Shown here: positions 1-7,380 of the stretch, piece after piece
Layout of the letters: every line of letters starts with the position of its first letter
Position numbering within the stretch: position 1 is the first letter of the stretch
Source of the DNA: Hyphomicrobiales bacterium
GTDB taxonomy: Bacteria; Pseudomonadota; Alphaproteobacteria; Rhizobiales; Aestuariivirgaceae
Direction of reading: 5' to 3'
NCBI GenBank assembly: GCA_016185245.1
Contig: JACPNZ010000016.1
Span: 186,001 to 250,000, forward strand
DNA length: 64,000 nucleotides
Notes under the pieces: model-generated
The model's input: only the letters and a program-made list of their open reading frames with translations
The model's database searches: none
Told to the model about the DNA's origin: nothing
Position numbers and translations under genes: made by a program

Positions 1-162
1 CAGAAGCTCGGCCACGTCGCGCTCGCCCGGAATGGCATCGCCCTCCTTGAGATCGCCCGCCGTCACCGCTTCCCGCACCAGCTTCTTCACCTGGATATAG
101 AGGGGCGCACTGCTGCCAGGCTCGAAGCGCGTCAAATCGAAGATCGCCTGCATGACGTTCAT
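1..162 (-). CDS. GntR-family transcriptional regulator, N-terminal part only
   Basis: The 54 visible residues are the start of a GntR/HutC-type winged-helix DNA-binding domain: the run PLYIQVKKLVREAV is followed by GDLKEGDAIPGERDVAELL, the usual helix-turn-helix entry of the family. The effector domain lies beyond the left edge. ATG 162-160 overlaps the stop of the upstream kinase gene by 4 nt (ATGA), so the two are co-transcribed and translationally coupled; a second ATG lies at 153. The location beside amino-sugar genes suggests a NagR/NagQ-like repressor acting on the mirrored TGGTATT sites at 1051-1172. The family call is solid; the ligand is inferred. Confidence 0.85.
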   Translation of the reverse strand, partial: MNVMQAIFDLTRFEPGSSAPLYIQVKKLVREAVTAGDLKEGDAIPGERDVAELL

Positions 163-1043
163 GACCAGCGCTCCGCAAGCCCACGCGCTTTGCGCGCCAT
201 CATGATGGCGCCGTCCATGGCATCGGCTTCGGGCGGCGTCAGCGCCCGCTTCACGTCGGCATCGAGATAGGGCGGATAGACCTGGGCCAGCCCGCCGAGC
301 AGGCTGAGGCGTGCAGCCCCCCGCGCCAGCAGCGCCCGGCCCAGATTGGAGATCGCCGCCGCCCCCTCGATCACGATGGTCATGCCGTGCACGTCGCCCT
401 TCGCCGCGCAGTCGAAGACCAGGGGCGCCATGCGGGCATAGTCGGCGGGCACCGCCTTCTCCGACCAGCGCGACAGGTCGAAGCGCGTGGCGCCCACCTG
501 GCGCAGAACATTGTCGATAAGTGGTGTAGGCTGCAGCAACCCGTCGATTGCCAAGGCGGCGCGCCTCACCGCGTGATGCCCGAGCCAGGCGCCGGAACCG
601 TGGTCGCCGAGGGCAAAGCCCCAGCCCCCCACCATGTGACGCGCTCCTCCGATCACCGCAAAGCCGATCGAGCCGGTGCCGGCGATGACGATGCCGCCGT
701 CGCCGCCGCCGAAGGCCCCGACCTGGGCGGCATAGGCGTCGTTGTCGGCAATGACCGAGGCGAAGGGCAGTTTCGCCGCCTCGATCCGCTCGGCCCCCAC
801 CGAAGTGACGATGCCGGCGAGCCCCAGCCCGGCATGAAGCTCCGTGGTCGGAACATTCGCCTGAGCCGCGGCTTGCGCGGCGGTGGCGACGATGCTGGCG
901 ATGGCGCCGTCGAAATTCTGATAGATGTTGGAGGAGCCCCCCACCGCCTCGCCGCGGAGAACCCCCGCGCCATCGCGGATACGAGCCCGGCAACGGCTGC
1001 CGCCACCATCGATTCCAAGAAACACCTGTCCACCCTGGATCAT
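159..1043 (-). CDS. BadF/BadG/BcrA-family sugar kinase (GlcNAc/MurNAc kinase-like)
   Basis: A predicted 294-residue cytoplasmic kinase of the ASKHA fold. It starts with the phosphate-1 loop FLGIDGGGSRCRARI, has DNDAYAAQ near residue 118 and the second phosphate-binding loop GTGSIGF near 145. Family members phosphorylate N-acetylglucosamine, and Clostridium MurK of this family also accepts N-acetylmuramic acid. Being divergent from murQ makes a MurNAc/GlcNAc kinase the best guess. The frame stays open upstream to 1127, but that extension (AT-rich, unlike a kinase) covers the promoter; ATG 1043 puts the phosphate loop directly at the N-terminus. No Shine-Dalgarno precedes it, so the message may be leaderless. 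Confidence 0.85.
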   Translation of the reverse strand: MIQGGQVFLGIDGGGSRCRARIRDGAGVLRGEAVGGSSNIYQNFDGAIASIVATAAQAAAQANVPTTELHAGLGLAGIVTSVGAERIEAAKLPFASVIADNDAYAAQVGAFGGGDGGIVIAGTGSIGFAVIGGARHMVGGWGFALGDHGSGAWLGHHAVRRAALAIDGLLQPTPLIDNVLRQVGATRFDLSRWSEKAVPADYARMAPLVFDCAAKGDVHGMTIVIEGAAAISNLGRALLARGAARLSLLGGLAQVYPPYLDADVKRALTPPEADAMDGAIMMARKARGLAERWS

Positions 1044-1048
1044 GGCAT

Positions 1049-1172
1049 ATAATACCAAACCAATACCAAATGGGAAGAGTTTTGTTAAGAAATTTGCAGA
1101 GAATCTCAATTTTAATAGATTTATCAAATGTTAACATTTTCTTCTGGACAAGTGGTATTAATTTGGTATTGT
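1049..1172. promoter_or_regulatory. Divergent promoter with mirrored pairs of TGGTATT half-sites
   Basis: At 1153-1172 the sequence TGGTATTAATTTGGTATTGT holds two TGGTATT copies 11 bp apart. At 1051-1070 AATACCAAACCAATACCAAA is the same arrangement on the other strand, also with 11 bp spacing. Each block overlaps a plausible -10 box: TATTGT 1167-1172 for murQ (with TGGACA 1145-1150, spacer 16) and TATTAT 1054-1049 on the minus strand for the kinase. Either start would fall at or next to the respective ATG (1180 and 1043). The likely ligand is the GntR protein encoded by the divergent unit. The repeats are seen directly; promoter and operator roles are inferred. Confidence 0.6.
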
Positions 1173-1179
1173 CTAGCCC

Positions 1180-2088
1180 ATGGAAATGCAGCACGCCACC
1201 ACCGAACGGGTTTCCGCCGCCTCGACCGGGATCGACACCTGGAGCGATGCCGGAATTCTGGCGGCCCTGATCGAAGGCCAGGAGCGTGCCATAGCCGCCG
1301 TCCGCGCCGCCATTCCGCAAATCTCCCAGGCCGCCGCAGCAATAGCCGAGCGCCTGCGCGCCGGCGGCTGCCTCTACTATGCCGGCGCCGGCACCTCGAT
1401 CCGGGTGGGCGTCCAGGACGGCTCCGAACTCCCCGCCACCTTCGGCCTCGCCGAGACCCGTATCCGCTATCTCATCGCCGGCGGCCGCGCCGCCATGTTC
1501 GACACTCTGGCCAAGGCCGAGGATGATGCCGCCGAAGGCGCCCGCGCCGCGGAAGGCTGCACCCCAGCCGACGTGGTGATCGCCATCGCCGCCTCCGGCA
1601 CCACACCCTATACCGTCGCCGCAGCCAAGTCGGCCCGCGCCCGCGGCGCTTGCGTCATCGCCATGGTCAACAATGCCGGCACCCCGCTCGCCGCCGCCGC
1701 CGCCCACGAGATCCTGCTCGATTCCGGGCCTGAGGCGATCGCCGGCTCGACCCGCATGGCTGCGGGCACGGCCCAGAAGGCGGCCCTCAATCTTCTCTCG
1801 ACGCTGGCCAACATCAAGCTCGGCGCCGTCCATGATGGGTTGATGGTCAATGTCCAGGCCGACAATCAGAAGCTCAAGCAACGCGCCCGCACCATGATCG
1901 GTACCATCACCGGGGCCGACGAAGCCCGCGCCGCCGCGGCCCTCGAACAAACAAAGGGGCTGGTCAAGCCCGCCGTCCTCATCTGTGCCGGGGCGGCCTC
2001 GCTCGCCGCCGCCGAACGTCTGCTCGACGCCACGCACGGCAATTTGCGCCAGGCGTTGCAACGCCTGGCGTCGCCAGATAGGTTTTGA
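1180..2088 (+). CDS. murQ: N-acetylmuramic acid 6-phosphate etherase
   Basis: Predicted to cleave the lactyl ether of MurNAc-6-phosphate, giving GlcNAc-6-phosphate and D-lactate during catabolism of peptidoglycan amino sugars. At 302 residues it has the family length. SIS-domain sugar-phosphate loop GAGTSIR lies at 69-75, ASGTTPYT at 138-145 and the family signature EAIAGSTRMAAGTAQK at 185-200. Glu83 (in SELPATFG) and Glu114 (in AKAEDDA) match in position the two catalytic glutamates described for E. coli MurQ. It heads the plus-strand operon with an ABC importer. No ribosome-binding site is visible before the ATG, which lies about 8 nt after a candidate -10 box. Confidence 0.93.
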   Translation: MEMQHATTERVSAASTGIDTWSDAGILAALIEGQERAIAAVRAAIPQISQAAAAIAERLRAGGCLYYAGAGTSIRVGVQDGSELPATFGLAETRIRYLIAGGRAAMFDTLAKAEDDAAEGARAAEGCTPADVVIAIAASGTTPYTVAAAKSARARGACVIAMVNNAGTPLAAAAAHEILLDSGPEAIAGSTRMAAGTAQKAALNLLSTLANIKLGAVHDGLMVNVQADNQKLKQRARTMIGTITGADEARAAAALEQTKGLVKPAVLICAGAASLAAAERLLDATHGNLRQALQRLASPDRF

Positions 2089-2121
2089 AGTGAAGTCCAC
2101 CGGGAGGAAAAGGAGAACCCC

Positions 2122-3378
2122 ATGTTGAAGACCGGACTGAAGACCATGCTGCTCGCCGCCGTCGCCATGACGGCTATCGCGGGTGCGGCATCGGCTGGCA
2201 AGCTGACCATCGAAAGCTGGCGCAACGACGACGCCACCATCTGGAAGGAGAAGATCATTCCGGCCTTCATGGCCAAGTACCCCGACATCCAGGTCGAGTT
2301 CAACCCGACCGCTCCCAAGGAGTACAACGCCGCCCTGAATGCCCGCCTGGAAGGCGGCACCGCCGGCGACATCATCACCTGCCGGCCCTTCGATGCCTCG
2401 CTCGAGCTCTTCAACAAGGGCCATCTGGCGCCGCTCAACGATCTGCCGAGCATGGCCAACTTCTCCGACGTCGCCAAGAGTGCCTGGACCACCGACGACG
2501 GCAAGACCACCTTCTGCGTGCCGATGGGCTCGGTCATCCACGGCTTCATCTACAACAAGGACATCTTCAAGGAACTGGGCCTCAGCGAGCCCAAGACCGA
2601 GGAGGAGTTCCTGGCGACCCTCGACAAGATCAAGGCCAACGGCAAATACGTGCCGCTCGTGCTCGGTACCAACGACCAGTGGGAAGCCGCCACCATGGGC
2701 TTCCAGAACATCGGCCCCAACTACTGGAAGGGCGAGGCAGGCCGCAAGGCCCTGATCGACGGCACGGCCAAGTTCACCGACGCGCCCTATGTCGACACCT
2801 TCAAGGCGCTCGCCAAATGGGCGCCCTACATGGGCGACGGCTACAAGGCCCAGACCTATCCCGACAGCCAGAACCTCTTTGGCCTCGGCAAGGGGGCGAT
2901 CTATGCGGCGGGCTCCTGGGACATCTCGACCTTCCGTGGTCAGAACGTTCCGATGGGCGCCTTCAAGGCCCCGCCGCCGGCCGGGGCCAAGGACTGCTAT
3001 ATCTCGGATCATACCGACATCGGCATCGGCATGAACGCCAAGACGCCGAATGCCGCGGACGCCAAGGTTTTCCTCGACTGGATCGGCTCGGAGGAATTCG
3101 CCAACATCTTCGCCAATGCGCTCCCCGGCTTCTTCCCGCTGTCGAGCGCCAAGGTGACGATCTCCGACGACGTGGCCCAGAGCTTCGTGTCATGGCGTGG
3201 GCAATGCAAGTCGACGATCCGCAATTCCTACCAGATCCTGTCGCGCGGCACCCCCAACCTCGAGAACGAACTGTGGAACGTTTCGGCCCAGGTGCTCAAC
3301 GGCACCATGACGCCGGACGCCGCCGCCGCCCAGCTCGAGGACGGGCTGAAGAAGTGGTACAAACCGCACCAGAAGTAA
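2122..3378 (+). CDS. Extracellular sugar-binding protein of an ABC importer (SBP family 1)
   Basis: A 418-residue periplasmic solute-binding protein. The N-terminus is a Sec signal peptide: positively charged start, hydrophobic stretch LLAAVAMTAIAGAA, probable cleavage after ASA near residue 26. The mature part opens with KLTIESWRND, as in maltose/multiple-sugar binding proteins, and contains WEAATMGFQNI and a GAIYAAGSWDIS segment typical of the family. A strong GGGAGG/AGGAG region precedes the ATG. It lies 33 nt after murQ and ahead of two permeases and an ATPase, so the ligand is probably an amino sugar or a muropeptide-derived sugar; the exact ligand cannot be read from sequence. Confidence 0.9.
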   Translation: MLKTGLKTMLLAAVAMTAIAGAASAGKLTIESWRNDDATIWKEKIIPAFMAKYPDIQVEFNPTAPKEYNAALNARLEGGTAGDIITCRPFDASLELFNKGHLAPLNDLPSMANFSDVAKSAWTTDDGKTTFCVPMGSVIHGFIYNKDIFKELGLSEPKTEEEFLATLDKIKANGKYVPLVLGTNDQWEAATMGFQNIGPNYWKGEAGRKALIDGTAKFTDAPYVDTFKALAKWAPYMGDGYKAQTYPDSQNLFGLGKGAIYAAGSWDISTFRGQNVPMGAFKAPPPAGAKDCYISDHTDIGIGMNAKTPNAADAKVFLDWIGSEEFANIFANALPGFFPLSSAKVTISDDVAQSFVSWRGQCKSTIRNSYQILSRGTPNLENELWNVSAQVLNGTMTPDAAAAQLEDGLKKWYKPHQK

Positions 3379-3392
3379 GCTGACAAGTAATC

Positions 3393-3417
3393 ACCTTCCC
3401 CCCTCGTGGGGGAAGGT
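3393..3417 (+). terminator. GC-rich hairpin after the binding-protein gene
   Basis: Arms ACCTTCCCC and GGGGAAGGT form a stem with a short loop, 14 nt after the stop codon. No T-run follows, so rather than a full terminator it may stabilise the upstream message, which would fit the usual excess of binding protein over permeases. Similar hairpins lie at 16900, 42433 and 45136. Confidence 0.45.
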
Positions 3418-3425
3418 CCACCATA

Positions 3426-3490
3426 CCGTCATCCCGGCCAAAGCCGGGATCCATGTTGGGTCTGGACCCCGGCTTGCGTCGGGGTGACGG
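3426..3490. repeat. Palindromic intergenic (REP/RPE-type) element
   Basis: CCGTCATCCCGGC at the left end pairs with GGGGTGACGG at the right end, and inner arms CCCGGC/GCCGGG and ACCCCGG/CGGGGT form sub-stems. This is the common alphaproteobacterial palindrome (GTCATCCCGGCC...GGGGTGACGG) found between genes. Only one copy of this type was recognised in the window. The open frame running through it ahead of the permease is therefore not coding. Confidence 0.65.
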
Positions 3491-3512
3491 GGGGATTTGG
3501 GGGCAGACGCAC

Positions 3513-4463
3513 ATGTCATCGCCACACTCCGCCATCGTCGGCATGGGCCGCGCCACCTATCTGCGCCTGCTCGTATTCTTTCTCGCGCCCGCAGCCATCG
3601 TCTACACCGTCTTCTCGATCTATCCGCTGCTCGCGACGATTTTCAATTCGCTCTACCTCTATCACTCGGAAACCAAGAGCTACGACTATGTCGGGCTCGG
3701 CAATTTCACCACCCTTCTGACCGATACCACCTGGTCGGTGCCGTTCTGGAATGCCTTCCGCAACAACCTTGTGTTCTTCGCCATCCATATGAGCGTGCAG
3801 AATCCCATCGGACTCGCACTCGCCGCCATGTTGAGCCTGCCGCGCTTGAGATTGCGCGCCACCTATCGCACCCTGATCTTCATGCCCACCATGCTGTCGG
3901 TCGTCATCATCGGCTTCGTCTGGCAGCTCATCCTGTCGCCCTTGTGGGGCATCGCCAAGCTGTTCCTGCAGACCTTCGGCCTGGGATTTCTCTTCGCCCC
4001 CTGGCTCGGCCAGGAGGGCTCGGCCCTGATTACCATCTCGCTCATTTCTGTCTGGCAGTTCGTCGGCATCCCGATGATCCTGATCTATACCGCCCTGCTC
4101 GCCATCCCCGAGGAGCTGATCGATGCGGCGACCGTCGACGGCCTCAACCAGTTCCAGGCCTTCGTCTGGGTCAAGCTGCCCTTGATCCTGCCCACCATCG
4201 GGCTTGTCTCGATCCTGACCTTCGTCAACAACTTCAACGCCTTTGATCTGATCTACGCCATGAAAGGCGCGCTCGCCGGCCCCAATTTCTCGGCCGACAT
4301 CATGGGCACCCTGTTCTACCGCACCTTCTTCGGCAACCAGCTGCAGCTCGGCAACGCCTCGATGGGGTCAACCATCGCCACCATGATGTTCATCATCATC
4401 CTGATCGGTGTCATGACTTACTTGTTCGTCATCCAGCGCCGCATGCAGAGGTACAGTTTCTGA
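3513..4463 (+). CDS. ABC sugar transporter permease (MalF/UgpA type)
   Basis: A 316-residue inner-membrane permease with about six hydrophobic helices; the first is LLVFFLAPAAIVYTVFSIY. The cytoplasmic EAA loop, which docks the ATPase, reads EELIDAATVDGLNQFQAFVWVKLP near residues 200-223. ATG 3513 (MSSPHSAIVG) was chosen because the frame upstream of it runs through a palindromic repeat; GGGGG lies about 9 nt before it. Its stop overlaps the next permease start (TGATG). It pairs with that permease, the binding protein and the ATPase as one importer. Confidence 0.9.
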   Translation: MSSPHSAIVGMGRATYLRLLVFFLAPAAIVYTVFSIYPLLATIFNSLYLYHSETKSYDYVGLGNFTTLLTDTTWSVPFWNAFRNNLVFFAIHMSVQNPIGLALAAMLSLPRLRLRATYRTLIFMPTMLSVVIIGFVWQLILSPLWGIAKLFLQTFGLGFLFAPWLGQEGSALITISLISVWQFVGIPMILIYTALLAIPEELIDAATVDGLNQFQAFVWVKLPLILPTIGLVSILTFVNNFNAFDLIYAMKGALAGPNFSADIMGTLFYRTFFGNQLQLGNASMGSTIATMMFIIILIGVMTYLFVIQRRMQRYSF

Positions 4464-5290
4464 TGCGCCGGAATATCAGCGCCATCGCCGTTCACGGCAT
4501 TCTCGGGCTCTACACGCTGCTTGCGCTGTTCCCGATCCTTCTGGTCATCTTCAATTCCTTCAAGACCAAGAACGCCATCTTCGGCGCACCCCTGACGCTT
4601 CCTACGCCATCGACCTTTTCGCTCGTCGGCTACAACCGCGTCTTCGGCGACAGCGCCGTCGGCAGCTATTATGTGAACTCGATCGCCGTCACCGCCGGCA
4701 CCATCTTCTTCACGCTCCTCTTCGGCGCCATGGCGGCCTGGGCGCTCACCGAATACAGGTTCCGCTGGAACACGCTGCTGGCCCTGTTCTTTTCCATTGG
4801 CATCATGGTGCCGATCCGGCTCGGCTCGGTGGCGATCATCCAGCTGGTGGTGAGCCTTAACCTCATCAACACGCGCACTGCCTTGATCCTCGTCTACACG
4901 GCGCAAAATCTGCCGCTCTCGATCTTCATCCTGTCGGAATTCATCGCCCAGATCCCCAAGGACCTGCGCGAGGCGGCGCGCTGCGACGGGCTTTCCGAAT
5001 ACAACATCTTCTTCCACATCGTGCTGCCGTTGATCCGCCCGGCCATGGCGACGGTTGCCGTCTTCACCATGATCCCGGTGTGGAACGACCTGTGGTTCCC
5101 GCTGCTCTTGGCGCCGACCGGCGGCAAGCAGACCATCACGCTCGGCATCCAGCAGTTCCTCGGCCAGTACATCACCGACTGGAATGCCGTGCTTGCGGCC
5201 CTTTCGACCGCCATCATTCCGGTCCTCCTGCTCTACGTCGTCTTCTCCCGCCAGCTGATCCGGGGCCTGACCTCGGGCGCCGTCAAGTGA
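4463..5290 (+). CDS. ABC sugar transporter permease (MalG/UgpE type)
   Basis: A 275-residue second permease, with six predicted membrane segments beginning at IAVHGILGLYTLLALFPILL. The EAA loop is DLREAARCDGLSEYNIFFHIVLPLI near residues 172-196, followed by RPAMATVAVF. Length and order after the MalF-type protein are typical of CUT1 sugar importers. It overlaps the preceding stop by one base and ends 7 nt before the ATPase gene, so the three are one translational block. Confidence 0.92.
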   Translation: MRRNISAIAVHGILGLYTLLALFPILLVIFNSFKTKNAIFGAPLTLPTPSTFSLVGYNRVFGDSAVGSYYVNSIAVTAGTIFFTLLFGAMAAWALTEYRFRWNTLLALFFSIGIMVPIRLGSVAIIQLVVSLNLINTRTALILVYTAQNLPLSIFILSEFIAQIPKDLREAARCDGLSEYNIFFHIVLPLIRPAMATVAVFTMIPVWNDLWFPLLLAPTGGKQTITLGIQQFLGQYITDWNAVLAALSTAIIPVLLLYVVFSRQLIRGLTSGAVK

Positions 5291-5297
5291 GCCAACC

Positions 5298-6365
5298 ATG
5301 TCGGAAGTGAAAATCCGGAACCTTCACAAGTCCTACGGTAGCGTCGATGTGCTGAAGGACAACAACCTGATCGTCGAGAACGGCGCCTTCGTCGTGCTGG
5401 TCGGTCCTTCGGGCTGCGGCAAGTCCACGCTCCTTCGCTGCATCGCCGGCCTCGAGCCCATTTCGTCGGGCACCATCACGATCGGCGGCAAGACGGTGAA
5501 CGACCTGCCGCCGGCGCAACGCGAGATCGCCATGGTGTTCCAGTCCTATGCGCTCTATCCGCACATGGATGTCTACGGCAACATGGCCTTCGGCCTGAAG
5601 TTCGCCAAAACCCCCAGGCCCGAGATCGACGCCCGCGTCGCCGAGGCCGCCCGCATATTGCAGCTGGAGCCCCTGCTGAAGCGGCGGCCGCGCGAGCTTT
5701 CCGGCGGCCAGCGCCAGCGCGTCGCCATCGGCCGCGCCATCGTCAGGAAGCCCCAGGTCTTCCTGTTCGACGAGCCGCTCTCCAACCTCGATGCGGCACT
5801 CCGCATCAACACCAGGGTCGAGATCGCCAAGCTCCACAAGATGCTCGCCGCCACCATCGTCTATGTCACCCACGACCAGGTCGAGGCGATGACGCTGGCC
5901 GACAAGATCGTGGTGATGAACAAGGGCCGCATCGAGCAGACCGGCAAGCCGCTCGACCTCTATTACAAGCCGGCCAATCTCTTCGTCGCCGGCTTCATCG
6001 GCTCGCCCGCCATGAATTTCCTCGCCGCCACGGTGAAGGATGGTAAGACCCTGGAGCTCGCCGACAGCCAGCATCTCAATGTACCGTTGCCCGCCGCCAG
6101 CAAGCCGGGCGACCAGGTCACCCTCGGCTGCCGCCCCGAACACATGCGCCTTGGCGGCGACGGCACGCTGGCGCTCAAGGGCACCGTCGACATCATCGAG
6201 CGCTTGGGCGAGACCGGCTTCGCCCATATCCGCATGGCGACCGGCCAGACCATCATTGCCGAAGTCCGCGGCGACCCCGGCACTTCGCCTGGTGCGTCCG
6301 CGACCTTGAGCCTCGCTCCGGCACAGCTGCATCTCTTCGATGCGAGCGGACAACGCCTCGGTTGA
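5298..6365 (+). CDS. ABC sugar transporter ATP-binding protein (MsmK/UgpC type)
   Basis: A 355-residue ATPase energising the importer. Walker A GPSGCGKS lies at 36-43, the Q-loop at VFQSYALYPHM, the signature LSGGQRQRV near 134, Walker B VFLFDEPLSNLDA near 155 and the switch histidine in VTHDQ. The C-terminal third, after about residue 235, is the regulatory TOBE/OB-fold region found in MalK/UgpC proteins (LGCRPEHMRLG). It is the last gene of the plus-strand operon and is followed by a hairpin. Confidence 0.93.
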   Translation: MSEVKIRNLHKSYGSVDVLKDNNLIVENGAFVVLVGPSGCGKSTLLRCIAGLEPISSGTITIGGKTVNDLPPAQREIAMVFQSYALYPHMDVYGNMAFGLKFAKTPRPEIDARVAEAARILQLEPLLKRRPRELSGGQRQRVAIGRAIVRKPQVFLFDEPLSNLDAALRINTRVEIAKLHKMLAATIVYVTHDQVEAMTLADKIVVMNKGRIEQTGKPLDLYYKPANLFVAGFIGSPAMNFLAATVKDGKTLELADSQHLNVPLPAASKPGDQVTLGCRPEHMRLGGDGTLALKGTVDIIERLGETGFAHIRMATGQTIIAEVRGDPGTSPGASATLSLAPAQLHLFDASGQRLG

Positions 6366-6386
6366 AAAAAAACGCGGCCTTCTTCC

Positions 6387-6409
6387 CTTCTCCCTTGGGA
6401 GAGGAGAAG
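6387..6409. terminator. Hairpin between convergent operons
   Basis: Arms CTTCTCC (6387-6393) and GGAGAAG (6403-6409) form a 7-bp stem; a nested CTCCC/GGGAG alternative exists. An A8 tract at 6365-6372 would be a T-tract for the minus-strand transcript arriving from the right, so the element could end transcription of the kinase operon and perhaps of both operons. Confidence 0.4.
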
Positions 6410-6441
6410 TTCGGGCAATTCAATTACAGGCGAAACTACTC

Positions 6442-7380
6442 TCACCCCTTCTTCACCGCCGCCACGTGGCCGGCGAACTCCGGGCTCGCCATCAGCGCCT
6501 TGCAGCGGTTGAAGCGATTGACCGAATAGGCCCAGAAATCGTCGATGGGATTCCTGTTGGCGTGCTGGATGAGCCCCCACAGGGTCCACAAGAGGTCGCA
6601 CATCGCCTTGTAGATGACGATGCGGCCGCGCTCGGCCGCCGTTGGCTCGCCGCCGAAATAGGCGTGGATCATCTCCTCCTCCTGTGCCGACGAGAACTCG
6701 CCCTCGACCGCGAGATCGCCGAGGTCCCACATGGGATCGTTCATCCCGGAATATTCCCAGTCGACGATCCACATGCGCTTGTCCGTATCGAGGAAATTCT
6801 CGCACAATGGATCGCAGTGGCAGGCGACATTGGGCAGCGGATGGGCATTGAGCGCCGCCCGCACCGCTTCCGCCTGGCCCAAGACATCGTGGTAGCCCTC
6901 CGGCAACTCGACATCCTTGCCCGTCAGCACCTTGAGATAGTCGTCGATCATGGCGAACAGTTCGAAGCGGAAATCGAACTTGGCCCCCGAGGTGTGAAGC
7001 TTGCGGAAAGCCTTGCCCGCCCGCGCTGGGCTTCCGGCGATCGACTTGAATTTTCCCGGCGACATGGTGACGGCGTCATCGATCAGCTTGGTCACCATGA
7101 TGCCGGTGCCAGGATCGGCATAGAGCACATCGGGGCTCACCCCGGCCTTGGCCGCCTCGCGTGCGGCTTGCGCCTCGTTGGCACGGTTGATGTATTCCTC
7201 CGTACCCTTGCCGGGAAGCCGCAGCACATATTGCTCGCCGCCATGGTCGACGCGGAAGACCAGATTGGTAAGGCCGCCGAGCCGGGTGATGGCGATGTCG
7301 CTGTCGTCGAGCGACCAGAATTGCTTGAGGCCACGCAGCGCCTTGCGAGCCCGCGCAATTTCCCGGTCGTCCATGTTCAC
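6442..7380 (-). CDS. Choline-kinase-like (aminoglycoside phosphotransferase fold) kinase
   Basis: A 312-residue protein of the APH/choline kinase superfamily. The nucleotide-binding lobe has TRLGGLTNLVFRV and YVLRLPG; Brenner's motif is HCDPLCENF (H-x-D-x4-N, catalytic Asp), followed by the metal-binding IVDWEYSG. Family members phosphorylate choline, ethanolamine, LPS groups or related hydroxyl compounds. It is the last gene of an operon of two such kinases and two dimethylglycine-dehydrogenase-like flavoproteins, and its ATG overlaps the upstream stop (ATGA). A substrate related to choline or another N-methylated amino alcohol is inferred, not shown. Confidence 0.82.
   Translation of the reverse strand: MNMDDREIARARKALRGLKQFWSLDDSDIAITRLGGLTNLVFRVDHGGEQYVLRLPGKGTEEYINRANEAQAAREAAKAGVSPDVLYADPGTGIMVTKLIDDAVTMSPGKFKSIAGSPARAGKAFRKLHTSGAKFDFRFELFAMIDDYLKVLTGKDVELPEGYHDVLGQAEAVRAALNAHPLPNVACHCDPLCENFLDTDKRMWIVDWEYSGMNDPMWDLGDLAVEGEFSSAQEEEMIHAYFGGEPTAAERGRIVIYKAMCDLLWTLWGLIQHANRNPIDDFWAYSVNRFNRCKALMASPEFAGHVAAVKKG

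Noticed and set aside
3453-3512. N-terminal extension of the MalF-type permease
   Set aside because: It is translated from a palindromic intergenic repeat; ATG 3513 gives a normal permease start.
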